From Lachnoclostridium sp. UBA1434 (GTDB lineage: Bacteria > Bacillota > Clostridia > Lachnospirales > Lachnospiraceae), in the NCBI GenBank assembly GCA_002329645.1, contig DCTS01000091.1, positions 215 through 39,112 on the forward strand: a DNA stretch of 38,898 bases. Reading direction: 5' to 3'. The notes under the pieces are model-generated. The model did not search any database. It was not told the origin of the DNA and saw nothing but the letters and a program-made list of their open reading frames with translations. Positions 1-7,291 of the stretch are shown one piece after another (the stretch's first letter is position 1; each line of letters starts with the position of its first letter). The position numbers and the translations under genes are program-made.

Positions 1-999
1 CACGTCGTTCTTAGCAAGTCCTACGCCGCCTTCTGCTATTCCAAGGCTTTCTGCTTCTCCCATCTTAAGCTGGCCCTTTAAATCCAGGTCGATTGCCCTG
101 AAGATGGCGTCTCCTACATTCTTAAGCATTGATGTTGCAATCTTCTGAGCCGTCTTTGTGTCCCCATTAGCAGCATAACCTGCAGACTGGTCGGAGTCAA
201 CACCAATAACATATTTGTCAGCCTCTACTGCTGCTTCGATAGTGCCAAGTCCGGTAGGTCCCGCAGCCGGGAATATTACTTCACAGCCCTGGTCGCATAA
301 TACAATACCATGCTCCTTACCCTTTGCCGGATCGTAATAATCGGCGGTATATGTGGCAATAACCTTAGCGTTCGAATTGACTGCAAGGGCGCCCTCAATA
401 AAGCCTACAAGGAAATCGTTAATGGGAGGAATATCCATTCCGCCTACAAACCCGATCTTTCCTGTCTCCTTTGCAAGTGTGGCTGCAACTGCGCCTGCAA
501 GGAAGGAGCCTTCGTTTTGCTTAAAGGTTGCGCAGTAAACATTGCTGAAATCTCCTGCTGTAAAATCTACCGTGTTATCCAGCAATAAGAACTTCTTTTC
601 GGGATATTGAGGTGCAATATTTTGCATGGGTTCAACCATTGACGGGGATACTGCTATAACATAGTCTACATCTTCTTCGGCTGCATCTGCAAGTGCCGGT
701 TCCCATTTTGATTCATCATCACCGGTTTCGATAACCTGAATGTCGAGACCAAGCTCATTCTTTACTCTCTGCATTCCTGCATTTGCCGAATCAAAGAAAC
801 CAAGGTCACCAAGGTTGCCGTTAACTATCAGAATTGCCTTCTTTTTAGTTTCGTTTTTGTCCTCGCCCTGGGTATTGGCCGGCTTTTTACCGCCGCCATC
901 GTTTTGCTTGTTGCCATCGTCGGTTTTTGTCTTCGAACTGCATGCAGCAAGTCCGATTATCATAATCCCAACTAGCAATACTGCCATAATTTTCTTCAT
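1..999 (-). CDS. BMP/PnrA-family nucleoside-binding lipoprotein (3' end outside window)
   Basis: This is an extracellular substrate-binding lipoprotein of the basic membrane protein (BMP, PnrA-like) family, which delivers purine nucleosides to an ABC transporter. The start at 999 follows an AGAGAGG ribosome binding site. It opens with a lipoprotein signal peptide (lipobox LAAC, acylated Cys20) and an Asn/Gly/Lys-rich linker. Family landmarks follow: GDLGFFDSANAGMQRVKNELG (first 20 residues of the fold entry), the EGSFLAGAVAA segment, GFVGGMDIPPINDFLVGF and GVDSDQSAGY. All 333 codons in the window are open and no stop is reached, so the gene continues past the left edge. The ribokinase-family gene lies 57 bp upstream on the same strand, which fits uptake and use of nucleosides or ribose. 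The permease and ATPase genes would be expected beyond the edge (inference). The exact ligand cannot be told from sequence. Confidence 0.9.
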   Translation of the reverse strand, partial: MKKIMAVLLVGIMIIGLAACSSKTKTDDGNKQNDGGGKKPANTQGEDKNETKKKAILIVNGNLGDLGFFDSANAGMQRVKNELGLDIQVIETGDDESKWEPALADAAEEDVDYVIAVSPSMVEPMQNIAPQYPEKKFLLLDNTVDFTAGDFSNVYCATFKQNEGSFLAGAVAATLAKETGKIGFVGGMDIPPINDFLVGFIEGALAVNSNAKVIATYTADYYDPAKGKEHGIVLCDQGCEVIFPAAGPTGLGTIEAAVEADKYVIGVDSDQSAGYAANGDTKTAQKIATSMLKNVGDAIFRAIDLDLKGQLKMGEAESLGIAEGGVGLAKNDV

Positions 1000-1056
1000 A
1001 GAATTTACCTCTCTTTCTTTTCCCTACATGAAAACTGAATGTAATATAATGTACAT

Positions 1057-2013
1057 CTATTCAAACGAGGCTTTGGAAAATTCGAAATTCCATCTTTCTA
1101 AAGCCTCATTTGTTTCTTCCCTGTCCGGAATGGATTTCTGGGCACCGCTTCTCGTAACCACAATAGATGAAGCCGCATTGGCAAAAAGTACTGCCTTTTT
1201 ATGGTCCATTCCTTCAGAAAGTGCTACCAGAAAAGCGCCGTTAAAGCAATCTCCTGCGGCAGTTGTATCAACCGATACAACCTTTCTGGTCGGGAAAAGC
1301 TCCGTGCCCTCTTTGTTAATAAGCAAGGCTCCCCTTTCCCCAAGAGTAACAAGCACATTTCTTACGCCTTTATTCATAAGCTTGGTTGCTCCCCGAATAA
1401 AATCATCAATTGTATTGCCCGTTACACCGCTAAGTTTTATAAGCTCCGAGCCGTTCGGGGTTATATAATCCAGCTTTTGATATAAATCATCGGGAAATTC
1501 ATCCGGTGCGGGAGCCGGGTTTAATATTATGGTCTTTCCAAGCTCCTTTGCCCTGTTTATCGCATAATAGATGGCTTCCTCCGGAATCTCCATCTGAAGT
1601 ATTACATAATCACATTCCTGAAATGCTTTATCACATGCCTTTAAATATGCCGCGTCACATTCCTGATTGGCCCCCTGTACTACCACAATACTGTTATTTC
1701 CCTTTCCATCTACATAAATACATGCCATTCCAGTGCTTTTCGTACCCGTCTTTATATCAGAAACATCTACTCCGCAGAAGGAAAGACTCTTCTTGAGAAG
1801 CTCTCCGAATTCATCATTTCCGACACATCCAAGCATTTTCACATTGCCGTCCAGCTTTGCTGCAGCACATGCCTGGTTTGCTCCCTTACCTCCCGGATTA
1901 TAGGTTATTGTGGACCCAAGTACTGTTTCTCCTTCTTCGGGCATATGTGCCATGTCAATAACCATATCCATATTTAAACTTCCAATTACTAATATTTTCT
2001 TCTTCAATGTCAT
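1057..2013 (-). CDS. rbsK: ribokinase-like PfkB-family sugar kinase
   Basis: This is a 318-residue PfkB-family kinase, closest in pattern to ribokinase, which phosphorylates D-ribose to ribose 5-phosphate with ATP in the cytoplasm. It opens with the ribokinase pattern VIGSLNMDMV and has GGKGANQACAAAKL (PfkB signature 1), the NPAPAP segment and, near the C-terminus, DTTAAGDCFNGAF, which holds the anion hole and the catalytic Asp (signature 2). The length matches the family. The ATG at 2013 has an AAGGGAG site at good spacing and a consensus sigma-A promoter about 50-75 bp upstream. It is the first gene of a unit with the BMP lipoprotein gene, suggesting the imported substrate is a nucleoside or pentose. 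A deoxyribose or other pentose specificity is not excluded. Confidence 0.88.
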   Translation of the reverse strand: MTLKKKILVIGSLNMDMVIDMAHMPEEGETVLGSTITYNPGGKGANQACAAAKLDGNVKMLGCVGNDEFGELLKKSLSFCGVDVSDIKTGTKSTGMACIYVDGKGNNSIVVVQGANQECDAAYLKACDKAFQECDYVILQMEIPEEAIYYAINRAKELGKTIILNPAPAPDEFPDDLYQKLDYITPNGSELIKLSGVTGNTIDDFIRGATKLMNKGVRNVLVTLGERGALLINKEGTELFPTRKVVSVDTTAAGDCFNGAFLVALSEGMDHKKAVLFANAASSIVVTRSGAQKSIPDREETNEALERWNFEFSKASFE

Positions 2014-2060
2014 TCTCCCTTTGTTACGAAAAAGCTTTCCTAAACATATTTCTTGAATAA

Positions 2061-2089
2061 AATATACTCCTAATGCATTAACCTGTCAA
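2061..2089 (-). promoter_or_regulatory. sigma-A promoter for rbsK-BMP unit
   Basis: Reading the minus strand, TTGACA (2089-2084) and TATATT (2066-2061) are separated by exactly 17 bp. The expected start point is about 40 nt upstream of the rbsK ATG, leaving room for its AAGGGAG site. Confidence 0.8.
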
Positions 2090-2185
2090 TATTATTAATT
2101 AACTTTATATATCATATACAATTCATCAGATTTTTTTTGTGCATTTTGTACATGGAGTGATTTTCTGTTTCAACAACAGGACCCC

Positions 2186-2214
2186 TTGCATTTTCTTACC
2201 ATATGATTTATAGT
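2186..2214 (+). promoter_or_regulatory. probable sigma-A promoter for queT
   Basis: TTGCAT (2186-2191) and TATAGT (2209-2214) are separated by 17 bp. Transcription would begin near 2221, leaving a leader of only about 38 nt before the queT start. That is close to the minimal size of a preQ1-I riboswitch, and no such consensus is seen in it. Confidence 0.5.
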
Positions 2215-2258
2215 AGTATTCGCTTTAATTTAAGTTAAACCAAAGGAGACCGGTGTTA

Positions 2259-2747
2259 ATGAACCGCAGTAAAGCTTTATTTATAACCCGGGCTGCCATC
2301 ATTGCAGCCCTGTATGTTGTTTTGGTTTTTATATTCCAGTATTCCAGCTTTGGACCTATACAATTTCGTATAGCAGAAATGCTTACGGTTCTCCCATACT
2401 TTACTACTGCTGCCATACCTGGGGTAACAATAGGCTGTCTGCTAAGCAACCTGATATTCCAGGCGGAGATACTGGATTGCATATTCGGGACTCTTGCCAC
2501 CCTGGCGGCAGCAATGCTGTCATACCTGCTCAGAAGGAATAAATTCCTTGTGCCCATCCCGCCCATAATAATAAATGCTCTTGTGGTACCATTCATCTTA
2601 AGGTATGCTTATTTTGAAACGGAGCATTCCATACCCGTAATGATGCTTACAGTGGGAGCCGGCCAGGTTGTATCAGCCGGTGTGCTGGGCTTGGTGCTGC
2701 TGTTTTCTCTTGATAAGGTAAAGGACGTTATATTCAAATCAAAATAG
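2259..2747 (+). CDS. queT: QueT-family queuosine-precursor transporter
   Basis: This is a small integral membrane protein of the QueT family, the substrate-binding S component of an ECF-type transporter thought to import a queuosine precursor such as preQ1. It has about five hydrophobic helices. The family core is visible as IQFRIAEMLTVLPYF followed by a glycine-rich helix (AIPGVTIGCLLSNLI) and the FGTLATLAAA segment. The ATG at 2259 is preferred over an in-frame GTG at 2253, because the AAAGGAG site at 2242-2248 is about 10 nt from the ATG but only 4 nt from the GTG. Length is about 162 residues, normal for the family. It heads a three-gene plus-strand unit with two RNA-type methyltransferases, and queuosine is also an RNA modification. 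The ECF energising genes are not in this window. Confidence 0.85.
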   Translation: MNRSKALFITRAAIIAALYVVLVFIFQYSSFGPIQFRIAEMLTVLPYFTTAAIPGVTIGCLLSNLIFQAEILDCIFGTLATLAAAMLSYLLRRNKFLVPIPPIIINALVVPFILRYAYFETEHSIPVMMLTVGAGQVVSAGVLGLVLLFSLDKVKDVIFKSK

Positions 2748-2809
2748 CGCCCATGAATATAATGCCTGATCAGGCAGTCATAAACCTTCTTAATATAAGG
2801 GTAAAAATT

Positions 2810-3637
2810 ATGAAAGCTACACATATTAAAACCAAAAATGCAGCATATCAGAAGCTGGAGGTGCTGAAGACTAATCGCAGCAAGCGTTACCGATACGGAG
2901 AATTCTTCGTTGAGGGGGTGCGAAACATAAATGAGGCTATTGAAAATCGATGGCATATAAGCTCCTTCATTTATACCGAAGATAAGCCCCTGTCCGATTG
3001 GGCAAGCAACCTGCTGCGAACCATAAGAACGGATGTTAACTATATCCTGCCCTTTAACCTTATGCAGGAGCTAAGCGGCAAGGAGGATACCTCGGAGCTT
3101 ATGGCAATCGTCAAAATGCGTAAGGATGATCCCCTGGCGCTGACATTTTCAGATAATCCTGTTATTGCTTTGTTTGACCGGCCCTCCAACCGCGGCAACT
3201 TAGGGACCATAATCCGCTCCTGTGATGCCCTGGGAGTTGAGGCTTTGCTTATAACAGGCCACGGGGTGGATTTGTATGACCCGGAGGTCATAGTATCCTC
3301 AATGGGTTCGTTCTTCAAGGTTCCGGCAGTAAGGATCGCAAGCAACAATCAGCTTATAGAATTTATCGACAGCCTTAGGGCAAAATATCCCGGACTTAAG
3401 CTTGCAGGCACCACCTCACATAATAAGCAATCCATATACGATACAGACCTTTCCTCTCCCGTTATGTTCCTGATAGGCAATGAAACGGAAGGCTTGTCCG
3501 GGATGCTTTCAGGTATTAGCGACCAGCTTGTCACCATACCCATGAGTCCTGACTCATCGGCTTCTTCCCTGAATGTGGCATGCGCGGCAACTGTCATGTT
3601 TTACGAGGCGGCAAGGCAGCGTAAGGAATACTTATAA
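2810..3637 (+). CDS. SpoU/TrmH-family rRNA or tRNA 2'-O-methyltransferase
   Basis: This SPOUT-class methyltransferase transfers methyl from S-adenosylmethionine to a ribose 2'-OH in rRNA or tRNA. An N-terminal substrate-binding domain (RYGEFFVEGVRNINEAI) is followed by the knotted catalytic domain with all three family motifs: NRGNLGTIIRSCDALG (motif 1, catalytic Asn and Arg), FLIGNETEGLSG (motif 2) and SASSLNVACAATVMFYE (motif 3). The ATG at 2810 is chosen because it sits behind ATAAGGG at proper spacing. An upstream in-frame ATG at 2753 has no such site and would add 19 residues unlike the family. The product is 275 residues. The gene follows queT by 62 bp and precedes a second methyltransferase by 13 bp. 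The target nucleotide cannot be assigned. Confidence 0.88.
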   Translation: MKATHIKTKNAAYQKLEVLKTNRSKRYRYGEFFVEGVRNINEAIENRWHISSFIYTEDKPLSDWASNLLRTIRTDVNYILPFNLMQELSGKEDTSELMAIVKMRKDDPLALTFSDNPVIALFDRPSNRGNLGTIIRSCDALGVEALLITGHGVDLYDPEVIVSSMGSFFKVPAVRIASNNQLIEFIDSLRAKYPGLKLAGTTSHNKQSIYDTDLSSPVMFLIGNETEGLSGMLSGISDQLVTIPMSPDSSASSLNVACAATVMFYEAARQRKEYL

Positions 3638-3650
3638 TTTTGGAGGCTAT

Positions 3651-4274
3651 ATGATTAGAGCTGAAATAAATAATATTATCTTGGATTTGGAGACAAGCCC
3701 CGATGTGTTCTCACCTGCGAAGGCTGATGAAGGGACCCTGGCCATGCTCTCATTGTTTCATCCGAAGCAAAAGGACAAGGTGCTGGACTTAGGCTGCGGT
3801 TATGGCGTAGTGGGCATATATACGGCTAAGATAATCGGACAGGACAGAGTGGTTATGAGTGATATTTCTGATACTGCAGTAGAGCTGTCAAGAGAAAATG
3901 CCATAAGAAATTCCGTACCTGACATTCGGATATATAAAAGCGATGGGTTTAAGGATATTCCGGATGAGGATTTCACATATATTCTTTCAAACCCTCCTTA
4001 CCATGCGGACTTCTCCGTTCCTAAGCATTTTATAGAGGATGGCTATAAGAAGCTTGCAGAGGGCGGAACAATGCTGATGGTCACCAAGCGCAAAAACTGG
4101 TACAAGAATAAATTCATAGCTGTATTCGGCGGGGTAAAGGTGATTGAACTGAACGGATATTATGTGTTTGTTGCCCTTAAGCTCGGCTTAAGAAACAGGG
4201 AAAAGCCCGTCAATGAAAACAAGCCTTCCAAAAAGCTTCAGCGCAAGTATAAAAGCCGATACCACAATACTTAA
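3651..4274 (+). CDS. class I SAM-dependent methyltransferase, RsmC-like small domain
   Basis: This 207-residue Rossmann-fold methyltransferase of the MTS/RsmC type probably N-methylates guanine in rRNA or a similar substrate. Motif I is VLDLGCGYGVVG, the acidic loop after strand 2 is MSDIS, and motif IV is NPPYH. The NPPY form is typical of enzymes that methylate an exocyclic amine. The C-terminal tail is very basic (KPSKKLQRKYKSRYHN), as expected for RNA contact. The ATG at 3651 follows TGGAGG at good spacing. The gene is 13 bp after the SpoU gene, and the unit ends in a hairpin terminator. It corresponds to only the catalytic half of E. coli RsmC, a common form in Firmicutes. Confidence 0.85.
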   Translation: MIRAEINNIILDLETSPDVFSPAKADEGTLAMLSLFHPKQKDKVLDLGCGYGVVGIYTAKIIGQDRVVMSDISDTAVELSRENAIRNSVPDIRIYKSDGFKDIPDEDFTYILSNPPYHADFSVPKHFIEDGYKKLAEGGTMLMVTKRKNWYKNKFIAVFGGVKVIELNGYYVFVALKLGLRNREKPVNENKPSKKLQRKYKSRYHNT

Positions 4275-4276
4275 AA

Positions 4277-4326
4277 CAAGCCGCTCCGGCCATAAAAGGT
4301 TAAGTGAGCGGCTTGATATATTTTTT
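4277..4326 (+). terminator. intrinsic terminator of the queT unit, possibly bidirectional
   Basis: A 10-bp stem (CAAGCCGCTC at 4277-4286 with GAGCGGCTTG at 4306-4315) is followed on the plus strand by ATATATTTTTT. On the minus strand the stem is followed by TTTTAAG, so it may also end asnS transcription from the opposite side. Confidence 0.8.
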
Positions 4327-4385
4327 AGTACTTATAGTTCAGGATTCATATTAACCGGCCTGACTTGCAGCACCGGAGGTTTCCT

Positions 4386-5777
4386 CTACAGCTCGCAGTT
4401 GTTGACTGTCCTCGGGAAGGGTATTACGTCCCTGATGTTGCCCATTCCTGTCAGATACATTACACAGCGCTCAAAACCAAGTCCAAACCCGGCATGCCGT
4501 ACTGTGCCGTACTTTCTAAGGTCAAGATAGAAGTCGTAATCCTCTTTATTAAGGTCAAGCTCCTCCATTCTTGCCGTAAGCTTATCGTAGTCGTCCTCCC
4601 TCTGGCTTCCTCCGATAATCTCACCAATTCCGGGAACCAGAAGATCCATTGCTGCAACCGTTTTGTTGTCCTCATTCAGCTTCATATAGAAGGCTTTAAT
4701 TTCCTTGGGATAATCCGTTACAAACACCGGCTTTTTAAATACCTGCTCGGTAAGGTATCTTTCATGCTCTGTCTGAAGGTCGCAGCCCCAGTAAGCCTTA
4801 TATTCAAAGCTGTCGTTGTTTTGCTCAAGTATTTTAATTGCCTCGGTATAGGTAACGTGTCCGAACTCGGAGCCCGCTACATGCTTAAGCCTCTCTAAAA
4901 GCCCCTGATCTATGAATTGGTTTAAGAACTGCATCTCCTCGGGTGCATGCTCGAGTACATAGTTTATTATATACTTCAGCATACTCTCGGCTAAAAGCAT
5001 GTCATCCTTAAGATCGGCAAATGCAATCTCAGGTTCAATCATCCAGAATTCAGCCGCATGTCTGGTGGTATTGGAATTCTCGGCACGGAAGGTGGGCCCG
5101 AAGGTGTATATGTTCTTGAAGGCCATAGCATAAGTCTCGCCGTTTAGCTGCCCGCTTACGGTAAGATTGGTTGCTTTCCCGAAGAAATCAAGGGAGTTGT
5201 CAACCTTCCCGTCCTCGGTTCTCGGCGGGTTGTCAATATCCAGAGTCGTTACGCGGAACATCTCTCCTGCGCCTTCGGCATCGCTTCCGGTAATAATCGG
5301 GGTATGCACATATACGAAATCCCTGTCCTGAAAGAACTTATGGATTGCATATGCTATAAGCGAACGCACCCTGAATACAGCCTGGAAGGTGTTGGTCCTG
5401 GGTCGCAGATGGGCAATCGTTCTAAGATATTCAAGGGAATGCCTCTTCTTCTGGAGAGGGTAATCCGATGGAGATAATCCTTCTATCTGCACCCTTTCTG
5501 CCTGGATCTCGAAGGGCTGCTTGGCTTCAGGCGTTGCTACAAGCTCTCCCTCTGCTATAATTGCCGAGCCTACGTTAAGCCTGGATACTTCCGAAAAATT
5601 ATCAAGGTTCTCATGATAAACTATCTGCAGCGTTTCAAAAAAGGTTCCGTCATGCAGCACGATAAAACCAAAGGTCTTTGAATCCCTGACGCTTCTTACC
5701 CATCCTCCGACCCGGATTTTCTTTCCGATATATTTTTCCCTGTTGCGGTACAGCTCTCTGATTTCTACCAGTTCCAT
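4386..5777 (-). CDS. asnS: asparagine--tRNA ligase
   Basis: This class IIb aminoacyl-tRNA synthetase charges tRNA-Asn with asparagine in the cytoplasm. It is 463 residues, the normal bacterial length. The N-terminal OB-fold anticodon-binding domain (GKKIRVGGWVRSVRDSKTFGF) leads into the class II core. Motif 2 reads FRAENSNTTRHAAEFWMIEPE, given here only by its key residues Arg, Glu and the His-Ala-Ala-Glu-Phe block. Motif 3 is GFGLGFERCVMYLTG, and the C-terminus ends FPRTVNNCEL, characteristic of AsnRS rather than AspRS. The ATG at 5777 has AAAAGGAG upstream. It is transcribed alone from a promoter about 175 bp upstream. The leader contains a diverged dispersed hairpin element but no T-box features. 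Confidence 0.96.
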   Translation of the reverse strand: MELVEIRELYRNREKYIGKKIRVGGWVRSVRDSKTFGFIVLHDGTFFETLQIVYHENLDNFSEVSRLNVGSAIIAEGELVATPEAKQPFEIQAERVQIEGLSPSDYPLQKKRHSLEYLRTIAHLRPRTNTFQAVFRVRSLIAYAIHKFFQDRDFVYVHTPIITGSDAEGAGEMFRVTTLDIDNPPRTEDGKVDNSLDFFGKATNLTVSGQLNGETYAMAFKNIYTFGPTFRAENSNTTRHAAEFWMIEPEIAFADLKDDMLLAESMLKYIINYVLEHAPEEMQFLNQFIDQGLLERLKHVAGSEFGHVTYTEAIKILEQNNDSFEYKAYWGCDLQTEHERYLTEQVFKKPVFVTDYPKEIKAFYMKLNEDNKTVAAMDLLVPGIGEIIGGSQREDDYDKLTARMEELDLNKEDYDFYLDLRKYGTVRHAGFGLGFERCVMYLTGMGNIRDVIPFPRTVNNCEL

Positions 5778-5830
5778 AGGTGCAAACTCCTTTTATATAA
5801 TATGAAAATATATAAACCACGCTATTACAC

Positions 5831-5900
5831 TTAAAGCGCATGTTTCGAAGCGGAAGCCAAGCAAAGCGTTTGAGCAAAGGAATATATTTTCCTTAAGCGT
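5831..5900. repeat. dispersed nested-hairpin element, copy A
   Basis: This stretch aligns base for base with the element at 16351-16416. Shared blocks are GCRCATGTTYCGAAGC, GCAAAG, TTTG and AAAGGAATAT, then CCTTAA. The outer stem is less perfect here than in the other copy, while the inner CAAA/TTTG hairpin is kept. It lies in the asnS leader in inverted orientation relative to asnS. The rest of the 341-bp gap (5778-6118) holds the asnS promoter and AT-rich DNA with two short TTATTGCC direct repeats near 6053 and 6110. Confidence 0.6.
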
Positions 5901-5952
5901 ACAGTGTTCATAAGTATGCATAAATAAAATTGCCCGCCTGCTTATTGTGGAT

Positions 5953-5980
5953 ATTATATCACAAGAATTGACTATGACAA
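5953..5980 (-). promoter_or_regulatory. sigma-A promoter for asnS
   Basis: On the minus strand TTGTCA (5980-5975) and TATAAT (5958-5953) are 16 bp apart. The implied leader is about 165-170 nt. Confidence 0.7.
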
Positions 5981-6118
5981 TACCCTAATTTTATAGCTTA
6001 AAAGTATCCCATTATAAGTACCTTATATATTGCTTATGGTTTAATTGTTTTTATTGCCAGCTTATTGCATCAGGGTTTTATTCCCTGCTTGTTACTTTAA
6101 GACTTATTTATTGCCGGC

Positions 6119-6832
6119 TTAACACTTCAGAGCCATTATTACCGCTTCCCTGCTTCTGTCCTCAACCTCCAGGAAATTCACCGCTTCATTGATGCGCTCA
6201 AGGGTATGGGCATCTGAATTGGTTATTGCTCTGCAGTCTGCAAGGTACGGAAACCTTTTGCAATAATCATCAAGCCTGCCTGCATTAGTCATCTCGAAAC
6301 AACTGAAGGCGGAATCCTCAGGTATAAACCCAAGATTTGAAATCAGGCTGTTTGCTCCCTTGTCTATATGTGCCGGAATATGGACGCCTTCATATCTTTC
6401 CATTAGCCCGGCAAGCTCGGAACAAGATATATCGGTTGCATTAATAAGAAGATGCTCCACCGTCCCCTTCAGCCTGTCATCTTCATCATATATTTGCTGT
6501 TTTCCGAATATGGCTTCGTTATTCGGTATTTTAACAAGCCTGTCCATGACATATTCGCTAAAATTCATGGCATTATTAAGCTCTGAGAACAGGCAAAGCA
6601 CATGCACCTCCTCTATGGTGCACAGCTCCATTCCGGGAACAGCTATGATTCCGATACTGTCGGCATAACTTAAAAGAGCAGGACAATTCAGGCAGGAGTT
6701 GTGATCCGTAACTGCAATTATATCCAGCTCCTTAAGCATGGCCATATTTACGATATTTGCCGGAGTCATATCCTCATCGCCGCAGGGAGACAAGCATGAA
6801 TGGATATGAAGATCATAAGAAAGCTTAAGCAT
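6119..6832 (-). CDS. PHP-domain metal-dependent phosphoesterase
   Basis: This 237-residue polymerase-and-histidinol-phosphatase (PHP) fold protein is a predicted metal-dependent phosphoester hydrolase of the TrpH/YciV-like type. The metal-ligand motifs are intact and in order: DLHIHSCLSPCGD at residues 7-19, TDHNS, a GMELCT strand with the Glu ligand, HIPAHIDK and ITNSDAH. It is the last gene of the minus-strand hydrogenase-associated operon and overlaps the preceding DRTGG gene by 8 bp, so the two are probably translationally coupled. PHP proteins of this class cleave small phosphoesters or short oligonucleotides. The substrate here is unknown, and the context suggests a signalling or cofactor molecule (inference). 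Confidence 0.85.
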   Translation of the reverse strand: MLKLSYDLHIHSCLSPCGDEDMTPANIVNMAMLKELDIIAVTDHNSCLNCPALLSYADSIGIIAVPGMELCTIEEVHVLCLFSELNNAMNFSEYVMDRLVKIPNNEAIFGKQQIYDEDDRLKGTVEHLLINATDISCSELAGLMERYEGVHIPAHIDKGANSLISNLGFIPEDSAFSCFEMTNAGRLDDYCKRFPYLADCRAITNSDAHTLERINEAVNFLEVEDRSREAVIMALKC

Positions 6833-7160
6833 TTAACTCCTTATATACCCTCAGGGCGGCTTCAAAAACCGGAAGCTTGGCGGCAAGTACAGTGATTCCC
6901 TTTTCCTTTGCCTTGCTTACAGCCTCATCACTCATTACGCTGCCTTCCGCTAATATGATTAATGCAGCATCAGTCAGGGATGCTACGGCTAATGTGTTGA
7001 CATTGCTCATTACCGTCACCCAGGCTGCGCCTGCCGGCATTCTCCCCATAGCAATGCTTAATAAATCGCAGCAATATGGTACTGTAATCTTCCTGTCGGG
7101 ATTGCTTCCCTCACTTACTATCTCAAATATGCCCAGATTGATAAATTCTTTTACAGTCAT
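6825..7160 (-). CDS. DRTGG-domain protein (second of two)
   Basis: This 111-residue protein consists essentially of one DRTGG-like domain, a fold first named in phosphotransacetylase and CobB-type proteins and of unknown biochemical role. The alternating strand and helix pattern includes GAAWVTVMSNVNTLAVASL and LIILAEGSVMSDEAVSKA, then a second half beginning GITVLAA. In clostridial hydrogenase loci such single-domain proteins recur beside sensory hydrogenase and HATPase genes (family knowledge). The ATG at 7160 has no adjacent Shine-Dalgarno sequence. The nearest AGGGG (7200-7196) is separated from it by a perfect hairpin at 7169-7191. The gene overlaps the PHP gene by 8 bp. Confidence 0.75.
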   Translation of the reverse strand: MTVKEFINLGIFEIVSEGSNPDRKITVPYCCDLLSIAMGRMPAGAAWVTVMSNVNTLAVASLTDAALIILAEGSVMSDEAVSKAKEKGITVLAAKLPVFEAALRVYKELNA

Positions 7161-7168
7161 ATCATTAT

Positions 7169-7191
7169 ATAAGAGATATATAATCTCTTAT
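7169..7191 (-). promoter_or_regulatory. perfect inverted repeat between SD and start of the DRTGG gene
   Basis: The arms ATAAGAGAT and ATCTCTTAT (9 bp each, 5-nt loop) lie between an AGGGG motif and the ATG at 7160. If the hairpin forms in mRNA it brings the ribosome binding site to about 12 unpaired nt from the start codon. It could alternatively be a protein-binding operator. Confidence 0.5.
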
Positions 7192-7291
7192 TCTTCCCCT
7201 TTCTTCTTCTATAATATCTAAATACCTGAAACTAAACTTATTAATTTGTTCCAATGCCAGCTCAATGCTTAGTCCTGCCCTCCGCTTAACT

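Noticed and set aside
740..1468. 242-codon plus-strand open frame
   Set aside because: It is antisense to the ribokinase and BMP genes, has no ribosome site and shows no family pattern.
2215..2258. preQ1 riboswitch ahead of queT
   Set aside because: queT genes are often preceded by preQ1 riboswitches, and CCAAAGGAG here resembles the end of preQ1-II, but the partner stems and conserved loops are not found and the predicted leader is only about 38 nt.
5778..5950. T-box leader for asnS
   Set aside because: No Stem I signature, specifier AAC loop, TGGNACC element or U-tract terminator is present in the leader.
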